The notes beneath the pieces were generated by a model. It was given only the letters and a program-made list of their open reading frames with translations. It did not search any database and had not been told where the DNA came from. A stretch of 64,000 nucleotides of DNA from Corynebacterium ammoniagenes DSM 20306. GTDB taxonomy: Bacteria > Actinomycetota > Actinomycetes > Mycobacteriales > Mycobacteriaceae. Each line of letters begins with the position of its first letter. Positions within the stretch are counted from its first letter, which is position 1. Both the position numbers and the translations under genes were made by a program. The stretch is from assembly GCF_001941425.1 (NCBI RefSeq), contig NZ_CP009244.1, positions 1,426,001-1,490,000 of the forward strand, in the 5' to 3' direction. Below are positions 36,171 through 47,239 of this stretch, piece by piece.

Positions 36171-37835
36171 TTAGAAAAGCCCCGTTATTTGCCCCGCGTC
36201 GTTGACATCGATGGTGTTGGCGGCGGGTGTCTTGGGCAGACCCGGCATGGTCATCACATCGCCGGTGAGTACTACGTTAAAACCAGCACCGGTACGCGGG
36301 ATGATTTCCCGAATATGCAAGGTGTGGCCTTCAGGAGCACCGAGCTCACTGGGATCATCGGAGAAGGAATACTGCGTCTTCGAAATCACCACGGGCATGG
36401 TGTCCCAACCATTGTCTTTAAGGTACTGCAGGTCTTTCAGGGCCTTCTTGGAGTACTGGACATCGCTTGCACGGTAGATTTCCTGCGCAATGGTCTCGAT
36501 GGACGCCTCTACGCCCTCGGCAGGATCGTAGAGCTGGGTTGAGGTGCCATCCAGGTGGTCTAGAAGAGTTTGTGCGAGCTTTTCTGCTCCCGCACCGCCT
36601 TGGGTAAACACGTCCGCTTCTTCATAGGCCACATCGAAATCTGCCGCCCATTGGCGCATAAAGTCGCGCTCTGCTTCTGTATCTGAATGGAAGAGGTTCA
36701 CGGCAACGACGGGCTTGATGCCGAATTTGCGGATATTTTCCACGTGCCGCTCGAGATTTTTAATACCTGCAGCCAGGGCATCGAGGTTTTCTTCTTGCAG
36801 GTCCTCGCGGGCTACCCCGCCGTTATATTTCTGCGAACGAATGGTGGCAACCACCACCGCGCCATCAACGTTGAGGTCGCCGAAACGAGCTTTGATGTCC
36901 AGGAACTTTTCGCCGCCCAGATCAGAGCCAAAGCCGGCTTCAGTTAGCGCAATCTCACCTAGGTTCATCGCTGCTTGGGTAGCCAGCAAGGTATTGCATC
37001 CGTGCGCAATATTGGCAAAAGGTCCACCGTGGACAAAGGCGGGCGCTCCCCCGAGGGTTTGCACCAGGTTTGGAAGCAGCGCATCGCGCATGATCGCGGT
37101 CAAGGCACCCGCGGCTTCCAGATCATCAGCGGTTACCGGCTTGTCATCGAAAGTGTAGCCAATGGTAATGGCACCTAAGCGTGCTTTGAGGTCCGCTAAA
37201 TCGGTGGCCAGACCCAAAATAGCCATGATTTCTGAGGCCGCCGTAATAGTAAATCCGGTCTCTGTGGCTGCACCATTGACGGCACCGCCCAGGCCAGTGA
37301 CGATATTGCGCAGCGCGCGGTCATTGACATCCATGCACCGCTGCCAGGTGACTTTATTCGCGTTGATATTTAGCGCATTACCCTGGTGGATGTGGTTATC
37401 AATCAACGCTGCCAAGGTATTAGTCGCTGCGGCAATTGCGTGGAAGTCACCGGTAAAGTGCAAATTGATATCTTCCATGGGCACGATTTGAGCAAAGCCG
37501 CCGCCGGCTGCTCCTCCCTTGAGTCCCATGACAGGTCCTTGGGACGGCTCGCGGATAGCCACGATTGACTTCTTGCCCATGCGGTTGAGCGCATCGGTTA
37601 AGCCAATGAGAACCGTCGACTTGCCCTCACCCGCCGGGGTTGGTGAAACGCCTGTTACCAACACCAACTTTCCGGGCTTGTCTGGTGCTGGCAGTTTGGT
37701 GACATCAACTTTGGCTTTGGTGGTGCCATAAGGAATCAGTGCCTCGGCCGGAATTCCTGCGGTAGCAGCAATATCGGCAATAGGCTGAAGCTGGTGAGCT
37801 TGTGCAATTTCTACGTCACTGAGGTGCTTGGTCAT
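36171..37835 (-). CDS. fhs: formate--tetrahydrofolate ligase
   Basis: ATP-dependent synthesis of 10-formyltetrahydrofolate from formate, feeding one-carbon units into purine and fMet-tRNA synthesis. The 554-residue length and motifs fit: LVTGVSPTPAGEGKSTVLIG (P-loop), REPSQGPVMGLKGGAAGGG, and NDRALRNIVTGLGG. The start ATG 37835 (MTKHLSDVEIAQ) resembles the family; an ATG three codons earlier adds only MED. The gene is absent from many corynebacteria as I recall, which would be worth comparing. No close functional partner is beside it. The region before it holds the aspA terminator. Confidence 0.95.
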   Translation of the reverse strand: MTKHLSDVEIAQAHQLQPIADIAATAGIPAEALIPYGTTKAKVDVTKLPAPDKPGKLVLVTGVSPTPAGEGKSTVLIGLTDALNRMGKKSIVAIREPSQGPVMGLKGGAAGGGFAQIVPMEDINLHFTGDFHAIAAATNTLAALIDNHIHQGNALNINANKVTWQRCMDVNDRALRNIVTGLGGAVNGAATETGFTITAASEIMAILGLATDLADLKARLGAITIGYTFDDKPVTADDLEAAGALTAIMRDALLPNLVQTLGGAPAFVHGGPFANIAHGCNTLLATQAAMNLGEIALTEAGFGSDLGGEKFLDIKARFGDLNVDGAVVVATIRSQKYNGGVAREDLQEENLDALAAGIKNLERHVENIRKFGIKPVVAVNLFHSDTEAERDFMRQWAADFDVAYEEADVFTQGGAGAEKLAQTLLDHLDGTSTQLYDPAEGVEASIETIAQEIYRASDVQYSKKALKDLQYLKDNGWDTMPVVISKTQYSFSDDPSELGAPEGHTLHIREIIPRTGAGFNVVLTGDVMTMPGLPKTPAANTIDVNDAGQITGLF

Positions 37836-37911
37836 ATCTTCCATCGTACGCAGGAGAGACGGATTATCCGGCGTTAAAGATGAGATCTATCTCAACTTCG
37901 CAAACGGCAAA

Positions 37912-37935
37912 AGGCCCTCCACAATGGGAGGGCCT
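37912..37935 (-). terminator. intrinsic terminator downstream of aspA
   Basis: 9-bp GC-rich stem (37912-37920 with 37927-37935) and 6-base loop, followed on the minus strand by TTTTGCC. Lies 20 bases after the aspA stop. Confidence 0.85.
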
Positions 37936-37954
37936 AGATAAACTACGTGACGTT

Positions 37955-39568
37955 TTATTCGTCCAGGTAGAGCTTGCCGCGGAACTCTGGGTGCATCAGG
38001 TTTTGAACGGAGAGCACCTTATCCAGGGTTTCTTCATCCATGAGTCCCTTGTCCAAGACAAGATCGCGAACGCCGCGTCCGGTCTCCAGGGATTCCTTCG
38101 CAATGAGGTCGCCGTTGTGGTGGCCAATGAATGGGTTGAGGTAGGTGACAATACCAATGGAATTGACGACGTACTCGCGGCAGACATCGGGGTTTGCGGT
38201 AATGCCCTCGATGCACTTTTCGCGCAAGGTATCAACAGCATTGCCCATGATACGGATGGACTGGAACAGAGCTTCGCCAATGACAGGTTCCATAACGTTG
38301 AGCTGCAGCTGACCCGCCTCGGCCGCCATGGAGACGGTTTGGTCATTGCCAAAGACCTTGAAGCACACCTGGTTAACAACCTCTGGGATAACCGGGTTGA
38401 CCTTACCGGGCATAATCGAAGAACCAGCCTGGCGTGGTGGCAAGTTAATCTCACCAAGACCAGCGCGTGGGCCAGAAGACAGAAGACGCAAGTCATTGCA
38501 CATCTTCGATAGCTTCATCGCGGTGCGCTTAATCGTAGAATGCAGCATGACATACGCGCCGCAGTCAGAGGTTGCTTCAATAAGATCTCGCGCGGTCTTC
38601 ATTTCCAGATCGGTGACTTCGCTAAGTGCGGCAACGACTTGGTGGCGGTAGCCAGCGGGAGTGTTCACGCCGGTACCAACTGCGGTAGCGCCGAGGTTGA
38701 CCTCCAGCAGCATATTCTGCGCCATGCGCAACACTGCTTGCTCTTCTTGCAGGTTATGGGCGAAAGCCTTGAATTCATCGCCCAGGGTAATAGGGACAGC
38801 ATCCTGCAACTGGGTACGGCCCATCTTCAAAATGTCCTGGAATTCATTACCCTTGTCGGACAGTGCATCCTGCAATTTATCGATGCGCTCCATCAGGTTA
38901 TTGATGGAAAAGTACAAGCCCAGGCGGAAACCGGTTGGGTAGGCATCATTCGTTGACTGCGACATGTTGACGTCATCGTTGGGGTTGATGATGTCGTAGC
39001 TGCCCTTCTTCTCCCCCAAGTACTCCAACGCGAGGTTAGCGATGACCTCATTGGTGTTCATATTGGTAGAAGTACCCGCGCCACCCTGGAAAACGTCGAG
39101 CGGGAACTGGTCCATGCAGCGGCCTTCTTCCAAAATCTGGTCACATGCCCAGACGATGGCTTCTGCCTTTTTCTTCGGCAAAGTGTGCAGTCGACGGTTC
39201 GCCATGGCCGTAGCCTTTTTCACCATCACCATGCCGCGAATGAATTCCGGAATGGAGTTGACGGTGACATACGAGATCTGGAAGTTATCCAGCGCGCGCA
39301 TGGTGTGAACGCCGTAGTAGGCATCCTCAGGGACCTCCAACTTGCCCAGCAGATCTTCTTCGGTGCGGGTCTTGATATTGGAGGTTTTCACGGCCTTACG
39401 AGTTTCAACTGCTGGGCCCTTCAATCCGGATGAGTTGGGGATCGCCTGAGCGGGGATCTCCTGCGTTTCAGCAGATTTATCAGTCGACTTGGAAGACTTC
39501 TCCTGCGCTGACTTATTCTGCGTCGACTTATCCTGCGTGGACTCGTCCTTCTTGGAGGTTTTGGCCAT
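37955..39568 (-). CDS. aspA: aspartate ammonia-lyase with a low-complexity N-terminal extension
   Basis: Reversibly splits aspartate to fumarate and ammonium. From about residue 65 the protein follows the fumarase/aspartase family: [17 protein letters not shown], the substrate loop [30 protein letters not shown], and the mobile signature [12 protein letters not shown]. The first 60 residues are S/K/Q/D/T-rich with imperfect repeats around [11 protein letters not shown] and are not part of the enzyme core. ATG 39568 has AAGGAG about ten bases upstream, so the extension appears to be really translated. As in C. glutamicum it is beside hisG. Confidence 0.93.
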   Translation of the reverse strand: MAKTSKKDESTQDKSTQNKSAQEKSSKSTDKSAETQEIPAQAIPNSSGLKGPAVETRKAVKTSNIKTRTEEDLLGKLEVPEDAYYGVHTMRALDNFQISYVTVNSIPEFIRGMVMVKKATAMANRRLHTLPKKKAEAIVWACDQILEEGRCMDQFPLDVFQGGAGTSTNMNTNEVIANLALEYLGEKKGSYDIINPNDDVNMSQSTNDAYPTGFRLGLYFSINNLMERIDKLQDALSDKGNEFQDILKMGRTQLQDAVPITLGDEFKAFAHNLQEEQAVLRMAQNMLLEVNLGATAVGTGVNTPAGYRHQVVAALSEVTDLEMKTARDLIEATSDCGAYVMLHSTIKRTAMKLSKMCNDLRLLSSGPRAGLGEINLPPRQAGSSIMPGKVNPVIPEVVNQVCFKVFGNDQTVSMAAEAGQLQLNVMEPVIGEALFQSIRIMGNAVDTLREKCIEGITANPDVCREYVVNSIGIVTYLNPFIGHHNGDLIAKESLETGRGVRDLVLDKGLMDEETLDKVLSVQNLMHPEFRGKLYLDE

Positions 39569-39731
39569 GTTTGTTTCGCTCCTTGTTCGGATACGTGCGT
39601 GGCGGCGCAGCATAAAGCCACGGTGATGTTCTCACCGCGCTTTAACTAGCGGCACCCAGCTAAACTGAAGTGTGCAGCCACAATCGTAACCGCGTTCACA
39701 TGGCGTACGAATAGAATTGGTTTTTATACCC

Positions 39732-40577
39732 CTAAATGCGGGCAATGCGTAGTTCAGAAGCCAAAATTGCTTCTGCGCCCAATTTGGATAAATCGTCCAT
39801 GAGCTGGTTCGCTTGCTTCTTCGGCACCATCGCGCGCGCGGCGACCCAGTTCTTCCGCGCCAGCGGCGAAACAGTCGGTCCGGTCAGCCCCGGCGTAATG
39901 CTGGTGGCCGCATCCAAGTTGTCCTCGTGGATGTTGTAATCAATCATCAAGTAATTGTGGGCGTTCAAAATGCCTCGGATGCGTGAGAGGACAACCTGCT
40001 CCTCATCGGTAGCCTCAGCGTCCACGCGCTTAATCACTACGGCCTCGGAGTCAATGAGTGGCTCACCAAAGGGCTCGAGGCCTTGTTGACGCAGGGTATT
40101 TCCCGTCGAGACCACATCGGCGATCGCATCCGCAACGCCCAATTTGATGGAGATCTCTACCGCGCCATCCAGTCGGATTACTTCCGCCTCGAGGCCGCGC
40201 TCTGCCAAGTGATCGCGCACGACATTGGGGTATGAGGTGGCAATTCGCTTGCCGTGTAGGTCCTCAACGGTCCATTCTTGCCCGCGTGGCGCCGCATAAC
40301 GGAAAGTCGACGAACCAAAGCCCAAGGGAAGAAGTTCTTGCACCTTCACGCGGGAATCAGCAGCCAGATCTCGGCCGGTAATGCCAAGGTCAAGCAGTCC
40401 CTTGGCTACGTAGATGGCAATGTCTTTGGGGCGGAGGAAGAAAAACTCCACGCCATTGGCTTCATCAACAATATTGAGAGCCTTGCTCATGCCGCGAGAT
40501 TTATAACCAGCCTCGCTGAGAATCTTCACAGCCGTCTCGGACAAGGAACCTTTGTTGGGTACAGCGATTTTAATCAT
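39732..40577 (-). CDS. hisG: ATP phosphoribosyltransferase (long form)
   Basis: First enzyme of histidine biosynthesis; condenses ATP with PRPP. The 281-residue protein is the long form with a catalytic domain ([30 protein letters not shown] as PRPP-binding loop) and a C-terminal ACT-like regulatory domain (last 75 residues) for histidine feedback inhibition. ATG 40577 chosen over a longer frame because the family starts directly at [10 protein letters not shown]. Downstream of hisE by 75 bases, same strand; other his genes are not in this window. Confidence 0.95.
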   Translation of the reverse strand: MIKIAVPNKGSLSETAVKILSEAGYKSRGMSKALNIVDEANGVEFFFLRPKDIAIYVAKGLLDLGITGRDLAADSRVKVQELLPLGFGSSTFRYAAPRGQEWTVEDLHGKRIATSYPNVVRDHLAERGLEAEVIRLDGAVEISIKLGVADAIADVVSTGNTLRQQGLEPFGEPLIDSEAVVIKRVDAEATDEEQVVLSRIRGILNAHNYLMIDYNIHEDNLDAATSITPGLTGPTVSPLARKNWVAARAMVPKKQANQLMDDLSKLGAEAILASELRIARI

Positions 40578-40652
40578 GGAAGCGCCCTTCGATTTTCTCA
40601 GTCGCACATTCGCGATGAACGCCTTCTTGGCAAGTGCGAATGCGGTGGGGAT

Positions 40653-40916
40653 TTACAGATATTTGTAGATGTCTTCAAGCGTGATGCCACGATGGTGCAT
40701 CATCACCTGGGTCCAGTAAATCAGCTGTGACATTTCTTCAGCCAGCTCCTCGTCGGACTGGTATTCCGACGCAATCCACACTTCACCGGCTTCTTCGATG
40801 ATCTTTTTGCCAATAAAATGGGCGCCCTTGTCTAATGCTTCCACCGTGCCCGAGCCCTCAGGCCTCTCGGCGGCTTTCTGTGCCAATTCATTAAACAAAG
40901 TCTCAAAGTTCTTCAC
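40653..40916 (-). CDS. hisE: phosphoribosyl-ATP pyrophosphatase
   Basis: Second step of histidine synthesis, hydrolysing PR-ATP to PR-AMP. An 87-residue all-alpha MazG-like protein with the metal-binding E-E-x-x-E pattern in [12 protein letters not shown] and [14 protein letters not shown]. Length is typical of stand-alone HisE. Precedes hisG, presumably in one transcript. Confidence 0.94.
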   Translation of the reverse strand: MKNFETLFNELAQKAAERPEGSGTVEALDKGAHFIGKKIIEEAGEVWIASEYQSDEELAEEMSQLIYWTQVMMHHRGITLEDIYKYL

Positions 40917-40967
40917 GGTTACCTATTGTTCCATAGGTAGCGGATTTCGCGCGGCATCGCCCGCCTT

Positions 40968-41657
40968 TTACCCCGAAATGCGGGCAAACCAGTCATAGAC
41001 GTCGGCAGCTTTCGCCCCATTCAAGTGCTTATCGCCTCGCAGCTTGTCGATGCCCACAGCACCTTCTGGAATCTCCACCTGGTCATGTTCCGGCAAACCA
41101 ATGACGTGGCATCCTGCGGCTAATGCAGCGCGCATTCCAGTGGTGGAATCTTCGAAGACCAAAGCATCTGCTGGGTCGACTCCCACCCGACGTGCGGCTT
41201 CCAGGTACATATCGGGGGCAGGCTTGCCTTCGGCAACCTCATCGCCGCAAATGGTATCGACGAAGAAATGGCGCCCCACTGTGTCAATGGCAGAATCGGC
41301 TACGTGACGAACTGTATTGGTCGTCACCAGCATCGGTATGCCATCGCCTTTAAGCTGGGTGAGCAGATTTTGGATCCCGGGAAAGACTTCTAGACGCTCG
41401 GCAAAAAGCTCCCGCGTCTTATTAAAGGTCAGCGCTCGATACTTCGGATAGTCCTCCTCGCGAAGTTCAACTCCAGCTGCGGCAGCGCATACTCGCAAAG
41501 TGTTTTCAAAAGTAGAGCCCACCGTGAGTTGGCGTTGTTCTGGGGTTAAGCGCTTTCCCAGTAGTTCGGAGAGGAAATAGGTAGCTTCCTCCCACAGTGG
41601 TTCTGAGTCGGTTAAGGTGCCGTCCATATCCCAGAATATGGCGAGAGGTTTCTTCAT
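40968..41657 (-). CDS. HAD-superfamily phosphatase
   Basis: A 229-residue beta-phosphoglucomutase-like HAD hydrolase: motif I FWDMDGTLTDSE with nucleophilic Asp, cap domain in residues 15-85, motif II TTNT, Lys in EGKPAPDMYL, and motif IV VFEDSTTGMRAALAAG. The substrate is not identifiable. ATG 41657 (MKKPLAIFW) is preferred to the upstream frame. It precedes hisE by 51 bases in the same direction, and in C. glutamicum the same order is found, so a coupled transcript is possible. Confidence 0.87.
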   Translation of the reverse strand: MKKPLAIFWDMDGTLTDSEPLWEEATYFLSELLGKRLTPEQRQLTVGSTFENTLRVCAAAAGVELREEDYPKYRALTFNKTRELFAERLEVFPGIQNLLTQLKGDGIPMLVTTNTVRHVADSAIDTVGRHFFVDTICGDEVAEGKPAPDMYLEAARRVGVDPADALVFEDSTTGMRAALAAGCHVIGLPEHDQVEIPEGAVGIDKLRGDKHLNGAKAADVYDWFARISG

Positions 41658-41807
41658 GAATGTGGTGTAGATGCTTTTCTCGTTAGTAGTCGTTATTAAA
41701 AATATGGCGGCATAGGACATGCCTAAGCCCTCGCGACGCGGCACAGCGCGGTGTACTTGCCATGCAGTGACGCGAGGAAGGGTTGAGCTTAGAAGACCGC
41801 GCTCTGG

Positions 41808-42188
41808 CTAGTCTAGCTCGGGCAATTCATTGAGGGCCTCGTCATCAGCGCCGGTATCTGCAGCTGCTTGAGCGATGAGCTCGTTGAGCTCCTGCTTTTC
41901 CTCTGGCTCGATGATGGCATCGTGATTTTTACGGTTGAACGCTTCCAGCTCCTCAAAGAACGGTGTCACAGCGCTTTTTAGCTGTGCACCGGTTGGATCA
42001 TCTGGAATGTCGTCAAACGATGCGAAAAGACGCTCGAGAATCGTGCGGAGTGCAGGAAGAGCCTTCGGGTCAAAAGGCTGATCCCAAAATTCCTTTTCAT
42101 CTTCGTTGAGGTAGTCACCCGTCGCGAATGACTCCAGGTTGCTCATAAACTCGTCGATCTGTGGCTGATATGTGGCGCGAATGCTCAT
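41808..42188 (-). CDS. acidic hypothetical protein downstream of mshC
   Basis: Not recognised. 126 residues, strongly acidic, mostly helical, without membrane segment, cysteine or signal peptide. It starts 21 bases after the mshC stop, so it is probably translated from the same mRNA. The final 25 residues are D/E/A-rich. Confidence 0.7.
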   Translation of the reverse strand: MSIRATYQPQIDEFMSNLESFATGDYLNEDEKEFWDQPFDPKALPALRTILERLFASFDDIPDDPTGAQLKSAVTPFFEELEAFNRKNHDAIIEPEEKQELNELIAQAAADTGADDEALNELPELD

Positions 42189-42209
42189 GAGAAATATTGT
42201 CCCCTATAA

Positions 42210-43472
42210 CTAGGAAATGCGCACGCCCAATAGCCCATCGACGGCAGTCGCTACTACCCCAGCTGCCTCCGCAGTCGTTGGTTTCTTCGCCCATTCATCG
42301 ATGACGTTGAGGGCGCCAACGGTATCCAAGTCATTAGCCAAATACTCACGAAGAGCTTGGACGGTCTCCTCGGCTGCCTGTTGCGCAGCTGCCGCATCGA
42401 TACTTGCATCTGCATCGTCAGTCTCGGCGACGGCCGTACGCCAAGTATTGAGGCGCTCGACGGCGGTGCTAAGAACCTCATCGGACCAGTCGCGATCACC
42501 GCGGTAGTGGTGTGCGTACAGACCTAGGCGGATCGCGGAAGCTTCTGCACCTTGCTCTACTAGCTTGTGCACGAAGACCAAGTTGCCCAATGATTTCGAC
42601 ATCTTGGTGCCATCGAGGCCAATCATGCCTGCATGAACATAAAACTCCGCCATGCGGTCAACGCCCAAGCCTGCTTCTGCATGCGCTGCGGAATACTCAT
42701 GGTGGGGGTATTTCAGATCCGAGCCGCCGCCCTGGATCAAAAATGAAGATCCCAAGCGGTTAGTCGCAATCGCTGAACACTCGACGTGCCAGCCAGGGCG
42801 CCCAGCGCCAAATGGTGATTCCCACGATGGCTCCCCTTCGCGCGCTGCACGCCACAGGAGTGCATCGAGTGGATCCTTTTTGCCCTCGCGGTCTGGATCG
42901 CCGCCGCGCTCAGCAAAGAACTTCTCCATGGTTTCGCGGTCATAGTTGGATTCATATCCGAACTGTGAGGTTGCGTCCACAGATGCATAAACATCGGGGT
43001 ACTTGGCATCATCAACCGCATAAGCCGCGCCGTTGTCGAGAAGCTTCTGGGTTAAATCGATGACTTCATCAATGGACTCGATCGCGCCAATATAATCCTG
43101 CGGTGGATACACCCCGAGTTGTTCCATATCCGAACGGAACAGATCAACCTGACTTTCGCCAAGTTCACGCCAGTCCACACCATCGCGTTCTGCGCGTTCG
43201 AAAAGCGGATCATCTACGTCAGTAATGTTTTGCACGTAGTGAACCTTGTGGCCTTGGTCTTGCAACATGCGGTAGATGACGTCGAAAGTAACGTATGTAG
43301 CCGCGTGTCCGAGGTGGGTTGAATCATAGGGGGTAATGCCGCAGACATACATTGTCGCGGTATCGCCTTCGACGCGAACCGGCTTAATTTTTTCATCCGC
43401 AGAGTCATATAACTTAAGCGACGCTGCGGAGCCTGGAACGGACGGTACGGAGGGAATTGGCCAAGATTTCAT
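42210..43472 (-). CDS. mshC: mycothiol synthesis ligase MshC (cysteine:GlcN-Ins ligase)
   Basis: ATP-dependent ligation of cysteine to GlcN-inositol in mycothiol biosynthesis, the main low-molecular-weight thiol of actinobacteria. The 420-residue protein is a cysteinyl-tRNA synthetase relative: zinc Cys in [17 protein letters not shown] (HIGH-like motif THLGHA), [20 protein letters not shown] with HH in [12 protein letters not shown] for zinc, and KMSKS in TKMSKSLGN. It lacks the C-terminal anticodon-binding domain, which separates it from CysS. It follows uppP and precedes the acidic hypothetical. Confidence 0.95.
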   Translation of the reverse strand: MKSWPIPSVPSVPGSAASLKLYDSADEKIKPVRVEGDTATMYVCGITPYDSTHLGHAATYVTFDVIYRMLQDQGHKVHYVQNITDVDDPLFERAERDGVDWRELGESQVDLFRSDMEQLGVYPPQDYIGAIESIDEVIDLTQKLLDNGAAYAVDDAKYPDVYASVDATSQFGYESNYDRETMEKFFAERGGDPDREGKKDPLDALLWRAAREGEPSWESPFGAGRPGWHVECSAIATNRLGSSFLIQGGGSDLKYPHHEYSAAHAEAGLGVDRMAEFYVHAGMIGLDGTKMSKSLGNLVFVHKLVEQGAEASAIRLGLYAHHYRGDRDWSDEVLSTAVERLNTWRTAVAETDDADASIDAAAAQQAAEETVQALREYLANDLDTVGALNVIDEWAKKPTTAEAAGVVATAVDGLLGVRIS

Positions 43473-43505
43473 GCCTGCTATCGTACCTAGCCTTTGCCCT
43501 AATGC

Positions 43506-44378
43506 TTAAAAGGGCTGCAGTACTCCGATGCCCAGCAAGACCATGACCAAGATGCCCACTGGAATGCGGTACGCCGCGAACCACTCGAAGGAGTGGTTGG
43601 ATACGAACTTCAGCAGCCAAGCAATGGAGGCATAACCAACGACGAATGCAATGGCGGTGCCGATAAGCAACTGCATTCCCGAAGCGGCCTGGCCAGCGGC
43701 AGGATCAAAGGCATCGGGAAGCGAGAAAATTCCGGATGCCAGCACAGCTGGAATTGCCAACAAGAAGGAGAAGCGAGTCGCTACTTCACGATCTAGGCCC
43801 AAGAAAAGACCACCGGAGATTGTTCCGCCGGAGCGGGATACGCCTGGGATCAGGGCCAAGCACTGACACAGGCCCATGACGATCGCATCTTTCATCGTCA
43901 GATCTTCAAATCCTCGCTCCTTTTTGCCTACGCGTTCTGCGACGATAAATACCAAGGAGAACAAAATAAGCATCGCGGCGGTAATCCACAGATTGCGAAG
44001 AGCATCGCGGATGAGGTCTTTGCCTAACAGACCAAGCACACCGATTGGAATGGAGCCAACGATGACAAACCAGCCCATTTTCCAGTCTTGCCCGCGGGAG
44101 TCTTTATCTACCCAGCCTTTGAACCAGCCGGTCAGGATTTGCCAGATCATCTTGGCGAAAAAGACGACGACGGCCAGCTCGGTGCCGAGCTGGATCACTG
44201 CAGTAAACGACGCACCTGCATCCTGACCCCAAAACAATTCGGAGACGATTCGCAGGTGGCCGGACGAGCTCACCGGCAGAAACTCGGTCAGTCCTTGGAC
44301 AATAGACAGGACGACAACCTGGATCCAGGACATGTCCGTCATCTCGGTCGTAGCTTGGGCAAGAGTCAGATTTTCCAC
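43506..44378 (-). CDS. uppP: undecaprenyl-diphosphatase UppP (BacA)
   Basis: Integral membrane enzyme that recycles the lipid carrier of peptidoglycan and arabinogalactan synthesis by removing a phosphate from undecaprenyl diphosphate; excess confers bacitracin resistance. 290 residues, about eight helices, with the catalytic patterns [14 protein letters not shown] (Glu, Ser, His) and [13 protein letters not shown] (Arg). The GTG at 44378 is preferred: TAGGA lies 8 bases before it, and the N-terminus [11 protein letters not shown] then resembles that of the C. glutamicum protein; ATG 44342 and 44333 are shorter options. Divergent from the lipoprotein gene. Confidence 0.93.
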   Translation of the reverse strand: MENLTLAQATTEMTDMSWIQVVVLSIVQGLTEFLPVSSSGHLRIVSELFWGQDAGASFTAVIQLGTELAVVVFFAKMIWQILTGWFKGWVDKDSRGQDWKMGWFVIVGSIPIGVLGLLGKDLIRDALRNLWITAAMLILFSLVFIVAERVGKKERGFEDLTMKDAIVMGLCQCLALIPGVSRSGGTISGGLFLGLDREVATRFSFLLAIPAVLASGIFSLPDAFDPAAGQAASGMQLLIGTAIAFVVGYASIAWLLKFVSNHSFEWFAAYRIPVGILVMVLLGIGVLQPF

Positions 44379-44441
44379 GCCGGTAATCCTACCCAACTCA
44401 CGGTTCTTTCCTGGTAATGCCGGGTGATAGACTAGACCATC

Positions 44442-45485
44442 GTGTATTCTTCCTCTGGTGCGAAAAAGTTCTTAGTCGGCATGGTCGCTGCATCTTCGCT
44501 GGTCATCTCAGCTTGCAGCTATAATCCAAATGAAGGCAATGATACTGAGGTGCAAGGCGATGCCACTCCAGCTCCATCGCCCGAGGCCGACAATCCCGCT
44601 GGTGAGGTCAAAGAACACGCCGAAATAAGTGATATCGCTCATGTTGGCGACACGCTTGCTGTTCTCTCCGACGATTCAATTACTTTTGGCTCTGCTGATT
44701 CCCTCGGAGATCCACTGAATGTTTCTGCTGAATGCGGCGGCTTGACCACCTCTGTCGATCATTTCTTCATTGGATGCGGTGACAAGGTGTACAAGATTGA
44801 TCCGGACAACCCAGGTGATCCACGAGTTATCCCAGTCGACGTGGACTTCCCTGTCACGGCTGCGACCGAACTGTCGTCGGGAGAATTATTCTTAGCCTCG
44901 AACGAAGTTGCCGATATCGTCATTTATAAAGACGGCGAGGTCATTGATGAGTTCGCGACAGAAGAACCTGCTGATCAGCTTTTTGCTGTCCCCAACCAAG
45001 ACGAAGTTGATAACGTAGTTCGCACCAATCGCAAAGAGACCACTATCCAAAACTTGGACTGGGAAAACTCCCGTGAAGGTGGACGGCTGCGCGCGGGTCT
45101 TGGCCTTGGCCAAGCAACCGTGGGAGAAGATGGCACGATCTTAGTTTCTGACACCGTCGGCGGCCGGCTTATGGTTTATACCTCCGAAGACGTTGTGCGC
45201 CAGCACCAGTTCGGGCCAGTTAACGGTTCGCCGTGGGGCGTGTCCTGGGATGAGGAACGCCAGATCGCGTGGGTTACCACCACTGATAATAACTTGGTGC
45301 ACGGCTTTGATATCTCCACCGGTGTGCCTGAGCTAGTCACTTCACTGTCTACTGTTGCTGATGCCCAGCACGTTGAGGCACTGGACAACGGTGACTTGGT
45401 TCTCGGTTCTGCTTCCGGTGATGGCTTGCAAATCTTTTCCGCTGCTGAAGTCGATGAAGCCGTGGACAACCCAGAAGAGTCCTAG
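44442..45485 (+). CDS. lipoprotein with beta-propeller-like repeats (LppL-type position)
   Basis: A 347-residue exported protein. The first 24 residues form a type II signal peptide with lipobox VISAC (Cys25), followed by a P/E/A-rich linker. The rest has repeated strands such as [15 protein letters not shown] and [18 protein letters not shown] that suggest a beta-propeller. It would be a natural substrate for Lgt and the Lnt encoded at 15421. TAGACT at 44428-44433 is 8 bases before the GTG, so the message is probably leaderless. Same place relative to uppP and pyrD as lppL in M. tuberculosis. Function unknown. Confidence 0.85.
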   Translation: MYSSSGAKKFLVGMVAASSLVISACSYNPNEGNDTEVQGDATPAPSPEADNPAGEVKEHAEISDIAHVGDTLAVLSDDSITFGSADSLGDPLNVSAECGGLTTSVDHFFIGCGDKVYKIDPDNPGDPRVIPVDVDFPVTAATELSSGELFLASNEVADIVIYKDGEVIDEFATEEPADQLFAVPNQDEVDNVVRTNRKETTIQNLDWENSREGGRLRAGLGLGQATVGEDGTILVSDTVGGRLMVYTSEDVVRQHQFGPVNGSPWGVSWDEERQIAWVTTTDNNLVHGFDISTGVPELVTSLSTVADAQHVEALDNGDLVLGSASGDGLQIFSAAEVDEAVDNPEES

Positions 45486-45523
45486 ACTCTAGATACAGCT
45501 CTAAGATAACGATAATTTACTGA

Positions 45524-45552
45524 AAAGGCTCCGATAAATGTTCGGAGCCTTT
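45524..45552 (+). terminator. intrinsic terminator between the lipoprotein gene and pyrD
   Basis: 11-bp perfect stem (45524-45534 with 45542-45552), 7-base loop, ending in a TTTATTT tract. pyrD therefore relies on read-through or its own promoter; only 28 bases remain before its ATG. Confidence 0.85.
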
Positions 45553-45580
45553 ATTTCCACCGCGGGAGGACTACACGACG

Positions 45581-46723
45581 ATGAACTTTGTTAATACACT
45601 CGGGAAAAGTGCGGGCCGAGTGGGCAACGCTGCTCGCCGAACCGCCTATGAGCTCGCCCTCAAAGCTATGTTCACCATTGATCCAGAGCGGATTCACATC
45701 ATCGCTAACAAGGCTATGTCGACGTTAAACAAGGTCCCGCCGGCTTATAAAGCGTTGAACGCATTACTGCCCGTTAAAGACTCAGTCCTTGAACAAGAAG
45801 TCTTTGGTCTAACTTTCCCACGCCCTTTGGGCCTGGCTGCGGGCTTTGATAAAAATGCCGCTGCGGCGGATGCGTGGTCTGCCGTTGGTTTTGGGTACGC
45901 GGAACTTGGCACCGTGACGGCAAAGGACCAGCCGGGCAATCCACAACCGCGGCTATTTCGTCTGCCTGAAGATAAAGCAATCTTAAACCGCATGGGCTTT
46001 AATAATGCCGGTGCTGCGGAAGCTGCCCGTAATCTGCGGAAACGTAAGACTGACAACGTCATCGGCATCAATATTGGCAAGACCAAAGTCACGCCGGCTG
46101 AAGAAGCAGTCGCTGATTATCGTCGTTCCGCATCGTTACTGGGAGACCTAGCTAATTTCTTGGTGGTCAACGTCTCCTCCCCTAATACTCCGGGGCTGCG
46201 CGACTTGCAGGCCGTTGAATCGCTGCGTCCTATTCTTTCTGCCGTTCAAGAATCTACTTCTGTACCAGTATTGGTGAAGATTGCTCCTGATCTCTCCGAC
46301 GAAGACGTCGATGCCGTAGCTGATCTGGCCGTCGAGCTCGGGCTCGCTGGAATCGTTGCAACCAACACGACCATTTCACGCGATGGGCTTAATTCCGATG
46401 ACCAATTCGTGCGCGAATTAGGCGCGGGTGGCATATCTGGCGCGCCAGTTGCAGCGCGTTCACTCGAGGTACTCAAGCGTTTGTATGCACGAGTTGGCGA
46501 TAAGTTGGTCATTATCTCCGTCGGCGGAATCAACACCCCACAACAAGCGTGGGAGCGCATTACTAGCGGCGCCACTCTCCTTCAGGGCTACACCGGTTTA
46601 ATTTATGGTGGGCCAGACTGGGTCCGCGATATCCACCGTGGGCTTGCGCGGCAGATCCATGCCCATAGTTTGAGCAATATCTCGGAAGCTATTGGCTCAG
46701 GACTTTCCTGGAAGCATGCTTAA
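45581..46723 (+). CDS. pyrD: dihydroorotate dehydrogenase (quinone), class 2
   Basis: Membrane-associated FMN enzyme of pyrimidine synthesis that oxidises dihydroorotate and reduces quinone. The 380-residue length and N-terminal helical extension (about 45 residues, for quinone access) define class 2. Motifs: [44 protein letters not shown], the catalytic Ser in [14 protein letters not shown], and FMN-phosphate loop IISVGGI. GGGAGG is 11 bases before the ATG. Ends at a very strong terminator. Confidence 0.96.
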   Translation: MNFVNTLGKSAGRVGNAARRTAYELALKAMFTIDPERIHIIANKAMSTLNKVPPAYKALNALLPVKDSVLEQEVFGLTFPRPLGLAAGFDKNAAAADAWSAVGFGYAELGTVTAKDQPGNPQPRLFRLPEDKAILNRMGFNNAGAAEAARNLRKRKTDNVIGINIGKTKVTPAEEAVADYRRSASLLGDLANFLVVNVSSPNTPGLRDLQAVESLRPILSAVQESTSVPVLVKIAPDLSDEDVDAVADLAVELGLAGIVATNTTISRDGLNSDDQFVRELGAGGISGAPVAARSLEVLKRLYARVGDKLVIISVGGINTPQQAWERITSGATLLQGYTGLIYGGPDWVRDIHRGLARQIHAHSLSNISEAIGSGLSWKHA

Positions 46724-46733
46724 AACAGAAAAA

Positions 46734-46775
46734 TAGCTGGGGCTGCCACACAAATCTGTGTGGCAGCCCCAGCTA
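46734..46775. terminator. long bidirectional hairpin after pyrD
   Basis: Perfect 19-bp stem (46734-46752 with 46757-46775) and a 4-base loop, between convergent pyrD and the membrane protein gene. Confidence 0.88.
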
Positions 46776-46798
46776 TAGGTTTTCTACAGCCTTCTTCT

Positions 46799-47215
46799 TT
46801 AAGCCTTGGGCATGACAGAACGGCGCAAAATCAGCGCACACAGGAGCGCTGCGCCTCCGTAGAGCACCAAGAAGGACTGGTGCTGGACGAGATAAACATC
46901 TTGCGGCAAAAAGCGGCTACCAAAAATAAGTAGCACGGCCACGGCCAGCGCTACTACCTGGGCAACACTGGCTTTTTGATCCTTGCGCACCGTAGCAAAG
47001 CCACCCACTAACAGTGCCGCAATAACGATAGCGACACGGATTGGTGTCCACTCAAAAGGTGCTCCCCATCCGTCGGTAAAGACTGCGACTAGTGCCAGCA
47101 GAAATAGTACTGCTGCCAGCGCCATAAACGCGCCGCCTACCCGAACTTGAATCGGAATGCTCACGCCCGCGGACTTATCCGTGCGCTGAGAAGACTGTGG
47201 GGAATTGTTTGCCAT
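46799..47215 (-). CDS. small four-helix membrane protein
   Basis: Unrecognised 138-residue protein with a hydrophilic S/Q-rich N-terminus of about 25 residues and four hydrophobic segments (about residues 28-48, 60-77, 86-101 and 113-130). No catalytic motif. It begins 24 bases after the PEBP gene on the same strand and so is likely in the same operon. Confidence 0.7.
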   Translation of the reverse strand: MANNSPQSSQRTDKSAGVSIPIQVRVGGAFMALAAVLFLLALVAVFTDGWGAPFEWTPIRVAIVIAALLVGGFATVRKDQKASVAQVVALAVAVLLIFGSRFLPQDVYLVQHQSFLVLYGGAALLCALILRRSVMPKA

Positions 47216-47239
47216 AGATAGTTAGACTAACTGGTCGCC

